Assembly (NCBI GenBank): GCA_963737705.1
Contig: CAVTTP010000006.1
Location: 1 to 64,000 of the forward strand
Source of the DNA: PALSA-607 sp963737705
Lineage (GTDB): Bacteria; Actinomycetota; Actinomycetes; Acidothermales; Acidothermaceae
Direction: 5' to 3'
DNA: 64,000 nt
Shown here: positions 1 to 8,918 of the stretch, one piece after another
Numbering within the stretch: the first letter of the stretch is position 1
How the letters are laid out: the number at the start of each line of letters is the position of its first letter
Translations under genes and position numbers: made by a program
Notes under the pieces: model-generated
What the model saw: only the letters and a program-made list of their open reading frames with translations
Databases searched by the model: none
What the model was told of the DNA's origin: nothing

Positions 1-529
1 TGCTCAGGGCAACGGCGGCACGGTAGCGAGCGGGGCGGGTGCCGGCGCTGGTGACTCGGCGGCTGCTGGCGACAACACGCTGCTGGCCACGGGTCCGGCG
101 TGTCAGATCTTGACGGCCGCCGACATCCAGGCGGCCGCGGGAACGCCACTGGGCAACATCACCGGAGACATCAGCGGTGGCCCGCAAGGGGCCACCAATT
201 ACCACAGCTGCATCTGGACCAAGGACGCTTCCGGAACGGGTGCCGCGGTGAACCTCTCGTACGCAACGTACACATCGGCGAGTGGCGAACTTGCCACCGA
301 GAAGGCACGCGATGCCGGCACCGCCGACCAGCTGAACAGCATCGCGCCGAACTCGCAGACCGTTAAGGACGTGTCAGTCGGCGACGGCGGCTACGAGCTC
401 ATCACTAGCGCAGGCCCAGATGACGCCATCACGTTCACCAAGGGCCAGCAGGTGGTCCACGTCGAGGTCGTCAAGGGGGTGTCCGGGGCAGCAATGACGC
501 TCGCGCAAAAGGTCGCCGCGAAGCTCTGA
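1..529 (+). CDS. partial secreted/lipoprotein-like protein, DUF3558-like
   Basis: The reading frame is open from base 2 to a TGA at 527-529, with no stop up to the left window edge, so the 5' end lies outside the window. The first visible ~35 residues are a Gly/Ala/Ser linker. A compact domain follows, beginning PACQILTAADIQAA and containing a second Cys in a C-I-W-T context. The Cys pair and the 'LT..d' start resemble DUF3558-type actinobacterial lipoproteins, which usually carry an N-terminal lipobox (not visible here). The family assignment is by eye and tentative; no enzymatic motif is seen. It is followed 43 bp later by a helicase gene with its own regulatory site, so the two are probably separate transcripts. 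Confidence 0.6.
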   Translation, partial: AQGNGGTVASGAGAGAGDSAAAGDNTLLATGPACQILTAADIQAAAGTPLGNITGDISGGPQGATNYHSCIWTKDASGTGAAVNLSYATYTSASGELATEKARDAGTADQLNSIAPNSQTVKDVSVGDGGYELITSAGPDDAITFTKGQQVVHVEVVKGVSGAAMTLAQKVAAKL

Positions 530-564
530 TTGGTGCGCCGTGCGCGCCCGCTGATGGGCTAGAG

Positions 565-580
565 TCGAACATGTGTTCGA
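565..580. promoter_or_regulatory. LexA/SOS box
   Basis: The 16-bp sequence TCGAACATGTGTTCGA has perfect TCGAAC-N4-GTTCGA arms, which is the actinobacterial (mycobacterial-type) LexA operator. It overlaps the GTG start codon of the UvrD-like helicase at 573, so bound LexA would directly block its expression. This is a sequence match; the regulation is inferred. Confidence 0.85.
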
Positions 581-2642
581 TTTTCTGGCTGAGCTGAACC
601 CCGAACAGCGCGCGGCGGCGACCTTCGAGACGCCGGCGCCGCTGCGGATCGTGGCCGGCGCCGGCACCGGAAAGACGACCGCGCTGGCCAGCAGGGTCGC
701 CTGGCTGCTTGCTTCCGGCACACCGCCCGAGCGCGTGCTGCTCCTGACTTTCACTCGCCGGGCAGCCCGACAGTTGCTGGCGCGCACCGAAACGATGCTC
801 GCAAGGGTGCCGACCCCACGGCGCGGCGCTGGTCGCGTTCAGGGCGGCACCTTTCATTCAGTGGCCCACCGCACGCTGCGCCACCACGCACCCCGACTCG
901 GCCTGCCCGACGGGTTCTCTGTCCTCGACACCTCCGACGCCACTGATTTATTCGATCTCGTCCGCGATCAGCACCTGGGCTCCTCGACGGCACGGCGACG
1001 GTTACCGCGCAAGGGGCTGCTGCTCGACCTGTACTCGCGAGCGGTGAACACCGGGCAACCGCTGTCCGACGTGATCGCGGTCGTTGCGCCGTGGTGCGGC
1101 GAACTCACGGAGTCGGTTGCCACCATGTGCAAGGAGTACGTCGTGCGAAAGCGCGCGCTAGGGCTTCTCGATTTCGACGACTTGCTGCTCTACTGGCGGG
1201 CGGCCGCGCTCGACGCGATCGTCGGGCGGCAGCTCGCTGCTGAGTTCGACCACATTCTGGTCGACGAGTACCAGGACGTGAACGCGTTGCAGGTCGACGT
1301 GGTGGCGGCGTTGCGCACAGCTGATCGCCGGCTCACCGTCGTCGGCGACGACGCGCAGGCGATCTATGGGTTTCGCGCTGCCGATCCTGCGCACCTGCTC
1401 GACTTCGAGCTGACCTTTCCCGACGCTACGACAATCACGCTCGAAACGAATTATCGTTCGTCGCCGCAAATCTTGTCGGCGGCGAACGCCGTCGGCGCGC
1501 AGGCACCGGCAGGCTTTCGCGCGATCTTGCGGGCTGCCGAGCCGGAGCGTTCGAACGGCAACCGGCCGCAGCTGCTCCGTTGCGCCGACGAAGACGCGCA
1601 AAGCAACGCGGTGTGCGATCGCGTGCTCGAGCACCGCGAGGCTGGCCTTCGGTTGCGCGACCAGGCCGTGTTGTTCAGGGCCGCGCACCACTCCGAACAT
1701 CTCGAACTCGAACTAAGCCGGCGCGCAATTCCCTATGTGAAGTACGGCGGCTTGCGTTATCTCGAGGCCGCTCATGTCAAGGATCTGCTCGCCGCCTTCC
1801 GGCTCGCCAACAATGCGCGCGACGAGGTGTCGTGGTTTCGGCTCTTGCAACTTCTCGACGGCGTGGGTCCGGCGACCGCGCGTCGCGTCATCGACGTGCT
1901 GGCCTTGTTCGAAGACAAGACTGGGGCGGACGCCGATGTGCTGACGCGGTGGTCCGATGCGTCGGCACTGCTGCCGGCACGGGTACGACCAGCCGCTGAC
2001 GCCGCTGTCGCCGCCCTCGTGTCGCAGGCGGGTGAGGCGGTCGGTGTCCACGCCGAACGGTTGCGGGTCGCCATCTCGCCGTTGATCGAAGCCGCCTACC
2101 CCGACGCTATGCCCCGCATCGCCGATCTCGACGTGCTCGTGAACGCAGCAGCAACGTGCGCGCGACTGGCCGATGTGGCCGCCGACTACGCACTCGAGCC
2201 GCCACGCTCGACCGGAGACTTCGCCGGACCGCCGCTCGTCGACGAAGACTGGCTGATCCTGTCGACCGTGCACTCGGCGAAGGGTCTCGAGTGGGACGTC
2301 GTGCATCTGCTGCACGCGGCTGACGGCAACTTTCCCTCTGACATGGCGCTCGGAACAGCGCAAGGCCTCGAGGAAGAGCGACGACTCTTCTATGTGGCGA
2401 TGACCCGACCGCGCCGTGCCCTGAACATCTACGTCCCGTTGCGCTACCACCACCATCCGCGCGCACACGACGACGCACATTCGTGGTCGCAACCATCACG
2501 GTTCCTGGCCGGCGATGTCACGCACTATTTCGACGAGCAGTGGATCCCAAACCCTGATCTCGTACTACCTGCCGCAGACATGACGACCGTTGTTCCAGCT
2601 GCTGAGGTGGTGGCCGGGCAACTCGACGCACTGTGGGCATAG
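573..2642 (+). CDS. UvrD/PcrA-family superfamily 1 DNA helicase
   Basis: A 689-residue ATP-dependent 3'-5' DNA helicase of the UvrD/Rep/PcrA group. Motif order is complete: Walker A GAGTGKT at residues 29-35, DFDDLL near 200, Walker B ILVDEYQD near 228-235, GDDAQAIYGFR near 258, ETNYRS near 293, TVHSAKGLEWD near 563 and FYVAMTRPRR near 605. There is no obvious HRDC or nuclease domain at the C-terminus, which argues against a UvrD2 or AddA identity. Such helicases act in nucleotide excision repair, mismatch repair or removal of recombination intermediates. The GTG at 573 is chosen because the frame begins MFDFLAELNPEQ, typical of the family N-terminus. A perfect LexA box covers this start codon, so the gene is probably SOS-induced. 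Confidence 0.93.
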   Translation: MFDFLAELNPEQRAAATFETPAPLRIVAGAGTGKTTALASRVAWLLASGTPPERVLLLTFTRRAARQLLARTETMLARVPTPRRGAGRVQGGTFHSVAHRTLRHHAPRLGLPDGFSVLDTSDATDLFDLVRDQHLGSSTARRRLPRKGLLLDLYSRAVNTGQPLSDVIAVVAPWCGELTESVATMCKEYVVRKRALGLLDFDDLLLYWRAAALDAIVGRQLAAEFDHILVDEYQDVNALQVDVVAALRTADRRLTVVGDDAQAIYGFRAADPAHLLDFELTFPDATTITLETNYRSSPQILSAANAVGAQAPAGFRAILRAAEPERSNGNRPQLLRCADEDAQSNAVCDRVLEHREAGLRLRDQAVLFRAAHHSEHLELELSRRAIPYVKYGGLRYLEAAHVKDLLAAFRLANNARDEVSWFRLLQLLDGVGPATARRVIDVLALFEDKTGADADVLTRWSDASALLPARVRPAADAAVAALVSQAGEAVGVHAERLRVAISPLIEAAYPDAMPRIADLDVLVNAAATCARLADVAADYALEPPRSTGDFAGPPLVDEDWLILSTVHSAKGLEWDVVHLLHAADGNFPSDMALGTAQGLEEERRLFYVAMTRPRRALNIYVPLRYHHHPRAHDDAHSWSQPSRFLAGDVTHYFDEQWIPNPDLVLPAADMTTVVPAAEVVAGQLDALWA

Positions 2643-2674
2643 CCAACTGTGGGCATAGCCAACTGTGGGCTTAG
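2630..2674. repeat. 16-bp tandem repeat across two converging gene ends
   Basis: The unit ACTGTGGGCATAGCCA occurs at 2630-2645 and 2646-2661, and a partial third copy starts at 2662. Copy 1 contains the TAG stop of the plus-strand helicase (2640-2642). The third copy supplies the stop of the minus-strand membrane gene (2671-2673). Confidence 0.85.
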
Positions 2675-3438
2675 ACGTTCGCTTCCGCGCTGACCGGGTC
2701 GTGGCGGGTCCGACCCGCCAGCAGCGCAACGCCGATCACGATCATGAGCGTGAGCCCGACACTGACGTTTCCGCGCCCCCAATTGAGGCCGCCTAGCTTG
2801 TGGGGGGTGCCCATCCAGTCGGCGAGCGAGGCACCCAGCGGGCGCGTGAGCACGTAGGCGCACCAGAATGCCGCGATCGCGTTGAACCCTGTGAAGCGAT
2901 AGGCCAACGCCGGAACGCAGATGGCCGCGGCGAACAGCAACGCGGATGAGAAGAAGCCGAGGTGGAGCGTGTACGCCGTCATGTCACCCGCCGCGGTGCC
3001 CAATGCGAAGGTCGCGAGCACCGTCGCCCAATAGAACAACTCACGTCGGGTGGTGTTGATGCTATGGATCGACAACGTGCCCTCAACCCTGTACCAGGTA
3101 GTGAAGACGGCCGCCAAGACGATCGCGAAGCCGATCGTTGAGACCACATAGGGCACGCCGAATCGAACGTGGATGACGTCGGCGGCCATGGTTCCGAACA
3201 CCGCGACCATAACGACAGCCAGCCAATAGATCCACACGACGTATTCGCGCAACCGCAACTGCAACGACAATGCAATGACGAAGGCAACGAAGCCGAATGC
3301 AACTGCAATGACGGGGTCAACCTGATGGACGCTGTAATCGGAGGTCGCTTCACCCATGGCTGTGGTCAGGATCTTGACTACCCAGAACCCGATCGTTACC
3401 TGTGGAACCTTTACCCCGATGCGCCGAGTCAACAGCAC
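2671..3438 (-). CDS. multi-pass membrane protein, COG4705-like
   Basis: About 255 residues with roughly seven hydrophobic segments, starting KVPQVTIGFWVVKILTTAMGE. The 'vP.VT..FW..Ki..Tt.GE' start and repeated short loops resemble the uncharacterised COG4705 membrane-anchored family. The frame is open to 3537. The GTG at 3438 is preferred because GGGGG lies 9 bases upstream and because longer versions add a hydrophilic stretch not typical of the family. No catalytic residues are recognisable. The gene converges on the UvrD-like gene across a tandem repeat. The family call rests on pattern recognition only. Confidence 0.7.
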   Translation of the reverse strand: MLLTRRIGVKVPQVTIGFWVVKILTTAMGEATSDYSVHQVDPVIAVAFGFVAFVIALSLQLRLREYVVWIYWLAVVMVAVFGTMAADVIHVRFGVPYVVSTIGFAIVLAAVFTTWYRVEGTLSIHSINTTRRELFYWATVLATFALGTAAGDMTAYTLHLGFFSSALLFAAAICVPALAYRFTGFNAIAAFWCAYVLTRPLGASLADWMGTPHKLGGLNWGRGNVSVGLTLMIVIGVALLAGRTRHDPVSAEANV

Positions 3439-3603
3439 GCTTCGAAACCCCCTGCAGCCAAAGACCTCGACCTTATGGGCCAATACCTGACGAATTCCTG
3501 ACGACGCAAAGACGGCTGCGAAGTGCAATCCTGACATCGTCCATTGCCTCGCGATAGCCCTACGCTTAGTGCATTCCGGCCAATCAACAGGGACTCATAC
3601 GTC

Positions 3604-4161
3604 ATGCCAGTCACCATTCATGGTTCGCCCACACACGTCCTGATCGTGCACGTCGTCGTCGTGCTGCTTCCCGTCTCGGTGCTAGCGGCGCTCCTGCTGG
3701 TCGCGGTGCCAGCGACCCGGCGCGCATACGGCTTGCTCACCCTGGTGGTGGCCTTCATCGCGTGCGCCGCTGTCCCGTTCGCATTCCTCAGTGGCTCCGC
3801 GCTACGTGCTCGATTGCCACGGACACCGCTTATTGCGAAACACGTCCAACTCGCTCACCAGCTGCTGCCACTTGCCGCCGCATTCGGAATAGCGCTCGCA
3901 GCGTTCTTCGTCGTCGATGCGCTGCGCCGTGCGCACGCTGGGCAGCTGAACGTATTCGAGAGCCGCGTCGTCGACGCCACGCCCAATGTGAGGCGCTACG
4001 CCGAAACTCACCGCCTCACTGGGGCCCACCGCGTGGCCGGGGTACTGGTCGTCGTTCTGGCGGTAGCCACGGGTGTACAGGTGTACCGAGTGGGCGACGC
4101 CGGCGCCAAAGCAGCCTGGGCCGGACGCCTTTCCAATAGTGCGACACCGCCGTCTCACTGA
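3604..4161 (+). CDS. DUF2231-type four-helix membrane protein
   Basis: About 185 residues. The start MPVTIHGSPTHVLIVHVVVV followed by four hydrophobic helices matches DUF2231-like membrane proteins, whose N-terminal 'hG.p.HP...H' motif carries conserved histidines. Helices sit at about 14-34, 40-60, 85-105 and 140-160. The ATG at 3604 is preferred over an upstream in-frame ATG at 3544 because the conserved family start lies there. A redox or haem-binding role has been suggested for such proteins, but nothing in this sequence proves it. It precedes the SCO1-fusion gene by 135 bp. Confidence 0.75.
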   Translation: MPVTIHGSPTHVLIVHVVVVLLPVSVLAALLLVAVPATRRAYGLLTLVVAFIACAAVPFAFLSGSALRARLPRTPLIAKHVQLAHQLLPLAAAFGIALAAFFVVDALRRAHAGQLNVFESRVVDATPNVRRYAETHRLTGAHRVAGVLVVVLAVATGVQVYRVGDAGAKAAWAGRLSNSATPPSH

Positions 4162-4296
4162 GTCTGGATTTGCGGCGACGCGCTCCCATCGCTGCTAGCC
4201 ATCGCGGTGGTGTCGTCGCTCCCATAAAGTGACCTGAAACAACGACACGGGTCGACTCGAGCTCGGCAACGGCACGGTAAAAGAGAGGTGGTTGCC

Positions 4297-6156
4297 GTGC
4301 AAGGTATGGGTGGGACCGTCTCAGACGGCAACCCGCTCATTCTCGCCGCTTTTGAGTCTGCTTTGCGCCACCAAGCGCTCATCGTGCTCGTGCTCCTGCT
4401 GATTGCGGCAACCGCCTGGGTCTGGCCCTACACCGTGCCCAAGCCGAAGCCGGACGCGAACGAAGGCTCCGAAACCGCCGAGACCGCCGAGACCGCCCGG
4501 ACCGACACGGTCGCCGACCAAGTCGTTACGGAACTCGGCGAGCATCCAGCGCGGAGGTTTCTGCGCATCAGCTTCGGCCTGCTCTGGATTTTCGATGGTT
4601 TGCTGCAACTCCAGCAGGCAATGCCGGCTGGGCTGCCAACGCAGGTCGTCCAGCCGGCGGCGACGAGCTCGCCCTCATGGGTTCAGCACCTGGTCAACGA
4701 CGGCACCTTGATCTGGTCACGGCACCCCATTTCGGCTGCGGCCTCGGCAGTGTGGATCCAAGTCGGCATCGGCGTACTGCTCCTTGTAGCGAGGAGCGGT
4801 CGCATCTCCCGGCTAGCCGGCGCCGTGAGCGTCGCCTGGGGTCTTGTGGTCTGGGTTTTTGGCGAGGCGTTTGGCGGCATCTTCGGTTCTGGCCTCAGCT
4901 GGTTGTTCGGCGCACCCGGCGCAGTGTTGTTTTATGTCGTCGCGGGGGTGCTGCTCACGCTGCCTGAACACGCGTGGGCGGGGCAACGTCTCGGCCGCGC
5001 GCTGCTCGGACTTCTGGGATTCTTCTTCGTCGGGATGGCAATTCTGCAGGCGTGGCCGGGGCGCGGATTTTGGCAGGGACAAGGGAATCCACACGCGACG
5101 GCCGGCGCGCTCACGTCGATGGTGCAGGCGATGGCAAAGACGCCCCAGCCGCATGCCCTGTCATCGGTGGTCAGTTCGTTTGGGACGTTTGATGCGCAGC
5201 ACGGCTGGATCGTTAACCTCTTCATCGTTCTCGCGCTCGCGGGTCTCGGGATGGCGCTGCTCACAGGTCGCGACCAGGTGATATTCGTGGCATTGGTGTG
5301 CAGCAGCGTTTTATGCATCGCGGTCTGGGTTTTCGTTCAAGACCTCGGGTTTCTCGGCGGTCTTGGTACCGACCCCAACAGCATGATTCCGACCGTCGTG
5401 CTCATCGGCGCTGGTTACCTGGCGCTTACCCGGCAAGCCTCGCCTGCGGTGCTAAAAACCGAGAACGTGAGACCGACGAGCGTGCGCTCCGCAATGAGTT
5501 CTCCAGCCGTGTTGGGCCTAACCGCAGCGATTGCCTCATTCGGCATCGTGTTAGTCGGTGCCGTGCCGATGGCGTTCGCATCGGTCAACACGCGTACCGA
5601 CACGATCGTCACCGAGGCGATCAATGGTCAACCTGAGCCGACAGACACCCCTGCTACGCCTTTTGAGCTCACCGATCAGAATGGCGCAGCCGTCAGCCTC
5701 GCGACACTCGCAGGCCGTACCGTTGCCCTGACGTTTCTCGACCCGGTGTGTACAAGCGACTGCCCGTTGATCGCCCAGGAGTTTCGCCAAGTCGACAACT
5801 CACTCGGGGCGACTGCAACCAAGAACACTGCGTTCGTCGCGGTAGTAGCGAACCCCACGTATCTCGGCGTGCAGTTCGTACAAGCCTTCGACGCCCAAGA
5901 GAATATGAACATGCCCAACTGGTATTTCTTGACGGGATCGCTCGCCCAGCTGACCACGGTGTGGAATGCGTACGGCATTCAGGTACAGACAGTCGGTAGC
6001 GGCGGAATGGCGGCGCACAGCGACACGACCTACGTCATCGACGGCGCTGGTCACCTACGCACCATCCTCGGGGCGGATCCGGGCGACACAACGACAGACT
6101 CAGCGTCATTTGCCACCTTGCTGAGCAAAGAAATGCGCGCGGTCGCAACAGGATGA
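4297..6156 (+). CDS. polytopic membrane protein fused to a C-terminal SCO1/thioredoxin-like domain
   Basis: About 619 residues. Residues 1-400 contain about nine transmembrane helices with an acidic, repetitive loop (ETAETAETA) near residue 60. Residues ~450-615 form an extracytoplasmic redoxin domain with the SCO1/SenC-type metal/thiol motif CTSDC (Cys485, Cys489) and a later His in 'AHSDTTYVID'. SCO1 proteins deliver copper to or reduce the CuA site of cytochrome oxidase. The location next to ctaG and the cta operon supports that role by inference. AGAGAGG at 4282-4288 favours the GTG at 4297, while GTG 4288 is also possible. Its stop overlaps the following lipoprotein start (ATGA), so the two are translationally coupled. 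Confidence 0.8.
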   Translation: MQGMGGTVSDGNPLILAAFESALRHQALIVLVLLLIAATAWVWPYTVPKPKPDANEGSETAETAETARTDTVADQVVTELGEHPARRFLRISFGLLWIFDGLLQLQQAMPAGLPTQVVQPAATSSPSWVQHLVNDGTLIWSRHPISAAASAVWIQVGIGVLLLVARSGRISRLAGAVSVAWGLVVWVFGEAFGGIFGSGLSWLFGAPGAVLFYVVAGVLLTLPEHAWAGQRLGRALLGLLGFFFVGMAILQAWPGRGFWQGQGNPHATAGALTSMVQAMAKTPQPHALSSVVSSFGTFDAQHGWIVNLFIVLALAGLGMALLTGRDQVIFVALVCSSVLCIAVWVFVQDLGFLGGLGTDPNSMIPTVVLIGAGYLALTRQASPAVLKTENVRPTSVRSAMSSPAVLGLTAAIASFGIVLVGAVPMAFASVNTRTDTIVTEAINGQPEPTDTPATPFELTDQNGAAVSLATLAGRTVALTFLDPVCTSDCPLIAQEFRQVDNSLGATATKNTAFVAVVANPTYLGVQFVQAFDAQENMNMPNWYFLTGSLAQLTTVWNAYGIQVQTVGSGGMAAHSDTTYVIDGAGHLRTILGADPGDTTTDSASFATLLSKEMRAVATG

Positions 6157-7316
6157 GATCGCCGAAAGGCACGTACGCCGCGACGGCATTGGCAATCGGG
6201 GTCTTGGCGGTCACGATGGGCTGCAGTTCTCACTCGAGTGCCAGTTCTACGGCGACCTCGACCAACCCGTCGGCCGACGTCGTCCCGCTCACGACATCGG
6301 TTGCGACGTCGAGTGGCACGTGGGCGACGTTTCCGATGGGCCACCTCGACGATCCGACCAACACGTTCTGGGAACTGTTCACGCTGCCAATCGGAAGCCA
6401 ACGTTGGGCGCAACACACCCCGCCCGATGTCGCCGACAACGGTGGGCTGGTCGTCGCGCCTACGAGCACGGGGGCGGTCGTGGGCTTTCGCCCGAGCGAG
6501 CTACTCAGCTTCTCGCCCCTCGCGGCTACCAACGACGCCGGTGCCACCTACACACCAGGGTTACTGTCGGGTGGCTTGGCCAATGTGCCTGACGCGCTCA
6601 GCGTCTCTCCAAGTGGCGAGGCGGCCGCGTTGACCACCACAGGGATATTGACCAGTGCCGCAACCCTGTCGGGGTGGCAGCCGGTGACAACAGTTGCCGC
6701 AATCGGTGCGTCGCCGACCGGTCAGGCATGCGGCGTCCGGCAGGTCACCGCAGTGATGACGACCGGCACCGACCTCGTGGTCGGCCTCTCATGCTCGAAG
6801 CCGGGCGTCGTCGGATTGCTCCAGCGCACAGGGTCAGCGTTCGAGGCGGCCAGCGTGCAGTTGCCAAGCGCCGATTCGCACGACGTCATCGACGTGCTGC
6901 GCATAGCGGCGTACCAACAAGGCGTCGCGGCCCTCATCGGCGTTCACAGTGGTTCCACAACCAGCTACATCGCAGCCTGGAATTCCACCCCCGGTTCGCC
7001 GACGTGGACGCTATCTGCTCCGGAGCCGGTCGGCGGCGCGCTCGTGTCCACGGGTGTGACGTCAGGCTCTGGCTTCGTGGTACTCACGAAGACCAGCTCA
7101 GGCGCACTGACTGCAGCAGTCGTCGCCGTGCCGGGAAAGACGTGGACTCAGCTCGCGACTCCGCCGGCAGGCACCGCGACCATCTCGATATCAAGCGACC
7201 GCAGCGATGCACTCGTCGTGGGCTCCGACACGTTCACCGATTACCAGCTGACCGCTGGGCAATGGGTCAAGGCGCAGACCGTGCAAGTGGCGATTCCTTA
7301 TGGCTCTTCGGGCTAG
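6153..7316 (+). CDS. secreted lipoprotein, probable beta-propeller-like
   Basis: A 387-residue protein with a signal peptide and lipobox (VTMGC, Cys24), a Ser/Thr-rich linker, then ~330 residues of short repeated beta-strand patterns typical of exo-alpha-sialidase or BNR-like propellers. No clear Asp-box is visible. The ATG overlaps the stop of the SCO1-fusion gene by four bases, so both are probably made together. That partnership hints at an extracytoplasmic role linked to oxidase or copper biogenesis, but no function can be read from the sequence. Its stop codon shares the palindrome CTAG with the convergent ctaG-like gene. Confidence 0.75.
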   Translation: MRSPKGTYAATALAIGVLAVTMGCSSHSSASSTATSTNPSADVVPLTTSVATSSGTWATFPMGHLDDPTNTFWELFTLPIGSQRWAQHTPPDVADNGGLVVAPTSTGAVVGFRPSELLSFSPLAATNDAGATYTPGLLSGGLANVPDALSVSPSGEAAALTTTGILTSAATLSGWQPVTTVAAIGASPTGQACGVRQVTAVMTTGTDLVVGLSCSKPGVVGLLQRTGSAFEAASVQLPSADSHDVIDVLRIAAYQQGVAALIGVHSGSTTSYIAAWNSTPGSPTWTLSAPEPVGGALVSTGVTSGSGFVVLTKTSSGALTAAVVAVPGKTWTQLATPPAGTATISISSDRSDALVVGSDTFTDYQLTAGQWVKAQTVQVAIPYGSSG

Positions 7317-8213
7317 ACCTTTGAGCTCGCAGGTACGGCGAGTGCGCGAGGCGTCGCGCGCTTGGTGTCGTCGTCCAACCATTTCATGACGGTGTAGAGG
7401 ATCGACGGAAGGAACGTGACCTCACCGCACACCCACAAGATGGCCCCCGCGATTTGCTGATCGCTCGCTTGTGCCGAGGCCCCCCGACTGGCGTACCAGG
7501 GGTAGAGATCATGAGTGAACATCACCATCGTCATGGCAATGATGACCATCGTCACGTTCGATGCAATCAACGCGGCAACCCGGCCCACGGGCGCCAATGC
7601 TGGACGGAACGGGTAAGAGCCGAAGATCTGCAGCCACAGACACACGCCGAGGCCGAAGAACGACCCGTGCTCGAGCCAGATATGAACAGTCTCGTTTCGA
7701 GCAGCGAGATCGAACGGACCGGGCAGATGCCAGATCAACATATTGACGTTGAACAAAACCACGGGTGTGTAGGGCTTCGCTGCGATCCGCCGCACGGAGG
7801 CAGCCGTGTGCCAGACCGGGCGAGTTGCAACGGTCCGTCGAGCACGCGTGTACCGGAGCAGGTGTCCGTACCAGCGTGCGACTGGCTTCGGCAGCCCACG
7901 TAGCAGGGGGACCCATGGTGCGCCCAGCACGATGAGCGGGGGCGCCACGAACGCCAACAGGATGTGTTGAACGACGTGCGCACTCAAGTAGGTCGACGAC
8001 CAGTAGTCGACGGGCGATACGACCGCCAACAGCAAGACGATGAGGCCTGCCCAGAAAATGAGCGCTTGACCGATCCACGGACGGACCGGCCGACCAGACT
8101 TCGCGATCGCCCGAATGTGTCGACGTAACCCACGACCGTGCACAGACACAACGACCGCGATCACCAGAATGAACGGGTCGAAGGACCAGTGCTGAAAAGC
8201 GGCGATCGAGCAT
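7313..8213 (-). CDS. ctaG: CtaG-like (caa3-type) cytochrome oxidase assembly membrane protein, start region possibly frameshifted
   Basis: The body is a seven-helix membrane protein of the caa3_CtaG family, involved in copper insertion into or assembly of cytochrome c oxidase. Conserved His-rich segments are visible: 'AHVVQH', 'NMLIWHLPG', 'VHIWLEHGSFFGLG' and 'TMVMFTHDLYPWY'. The start is a problem. An ATG at 8213 with GAGAGG just upstream is out of frame by one base. The in-frame sequence contains the expected 'IAAFQHWSFDPFIL' but no start codon until a GTG at 8164, within the conserved region. Removing one G near 8205-8208 would join them. The gene converges on the lipoprotein gene with a shared CTAG stop. 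Confidence 0.82.
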
Positions 8214-8258
8214 TCCTCTCTAGGTGGTGATGCGAGCAGTGGTTGTAGTGTTCCTGCG

Positions 8259-8918
8259 ATGACAGACGCTACGACTCCGACGGAAACGCCGACACAGGGG
8301 CCGACGTCGCCGCAACCGTGGCTGGCCTGGGTCCTGGGCCACCGCAGGCTCAGTATCGCGGGCGCCGTCGTCATCGTGCTCGCCCTCGTAGCCTTCGTCG
8401 ACTGGCCGCATCGCGCGACGGCTGGCCAACTCAGGTCGGACTTCGCGCAATACGCGACCCAGGTCAGGGGTGACGTGCAGTCGTGCAGCGTCGAGGTCGA
8501 AGAGACGCTGAGCGCCTACAACCAGATCACTGCCGGCGTTGTGCGCGATCGACAAACCGCCGAAGCAATCGCAAGCCAGACCGCCCTTGACTGCACCCCG
8601 ATGGGAAATAGCCGCATCGACGATCTCGGAACCCTGCAGCCGCCATCGTCGCTGGCAAGCTTCGCGCTCGGCGGCTCGACCCAACAGCTGTACCTGTGGT
8701 GCTTTCCGACGGCGGTCGACGTCGCCCAGGACATCGAGCACTTGCTGTCGTCCCCCGGGGACCCGGCGACGCTGGCCGACGTAAAGGCCCGCCTGGCTCA
8801 GATCAACACCGCCGGCACCAGTGCCCAATCCGTGTTCAACAAGACAGCAGGAGCTCTCAGCACTCCGCCGGTCGACTTCGGTCTCGACCAGGTGCGATCC
8901 AGCGTCCTGGTCGGCTAG
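8259..8918 (+). CDS. single-pass membrane protein of unknown function
   Basis: A 219-residue protein with a short Thr/Pro-rich cytoplasmic N-terminus, one transmembrane helix at about residues 32-50, and a ~165-residue extracytoplasmic domain with three or four Cys residues (contexts QSCSVE, LDCTP, LWCFP) and probable helices. I do not recognise the family. It is divergent from the ctaG-like gene (45 bp) and convergent with the cta operon, whose last small gene shares its stop palindrome CTAG. The ATG at 8259 is the first start that leaves room for the upstream divergent gene. Confidence 0.7.
   Translation: MTDATTPTETPTQGPTSPQPWLAWVLGHRRLSIAGAVVIVLALVAFVDWPHRATAGQLRSDFAQYATQVRGDVQSCSVEVEETLSAYNQITAGVVRDRQTAEAIASQTALDCTPMGNSRIDDLGTLQPPSSLASFALGGSTQQLYLWCFPTAVDVAQDIEHLLSSPGDPATLADVKARLAQINTAGTSAQSVFNKTAGALSTPPVDFGLDQVRSSVLVG

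Noticed and set aside
1713..2492. 259-residue minus-strand frame inside the helicase gene
   Set aside because: Shadow frame of uvrD-like coding sequence; composition is Arg/Gly/Val-rich without motifs.
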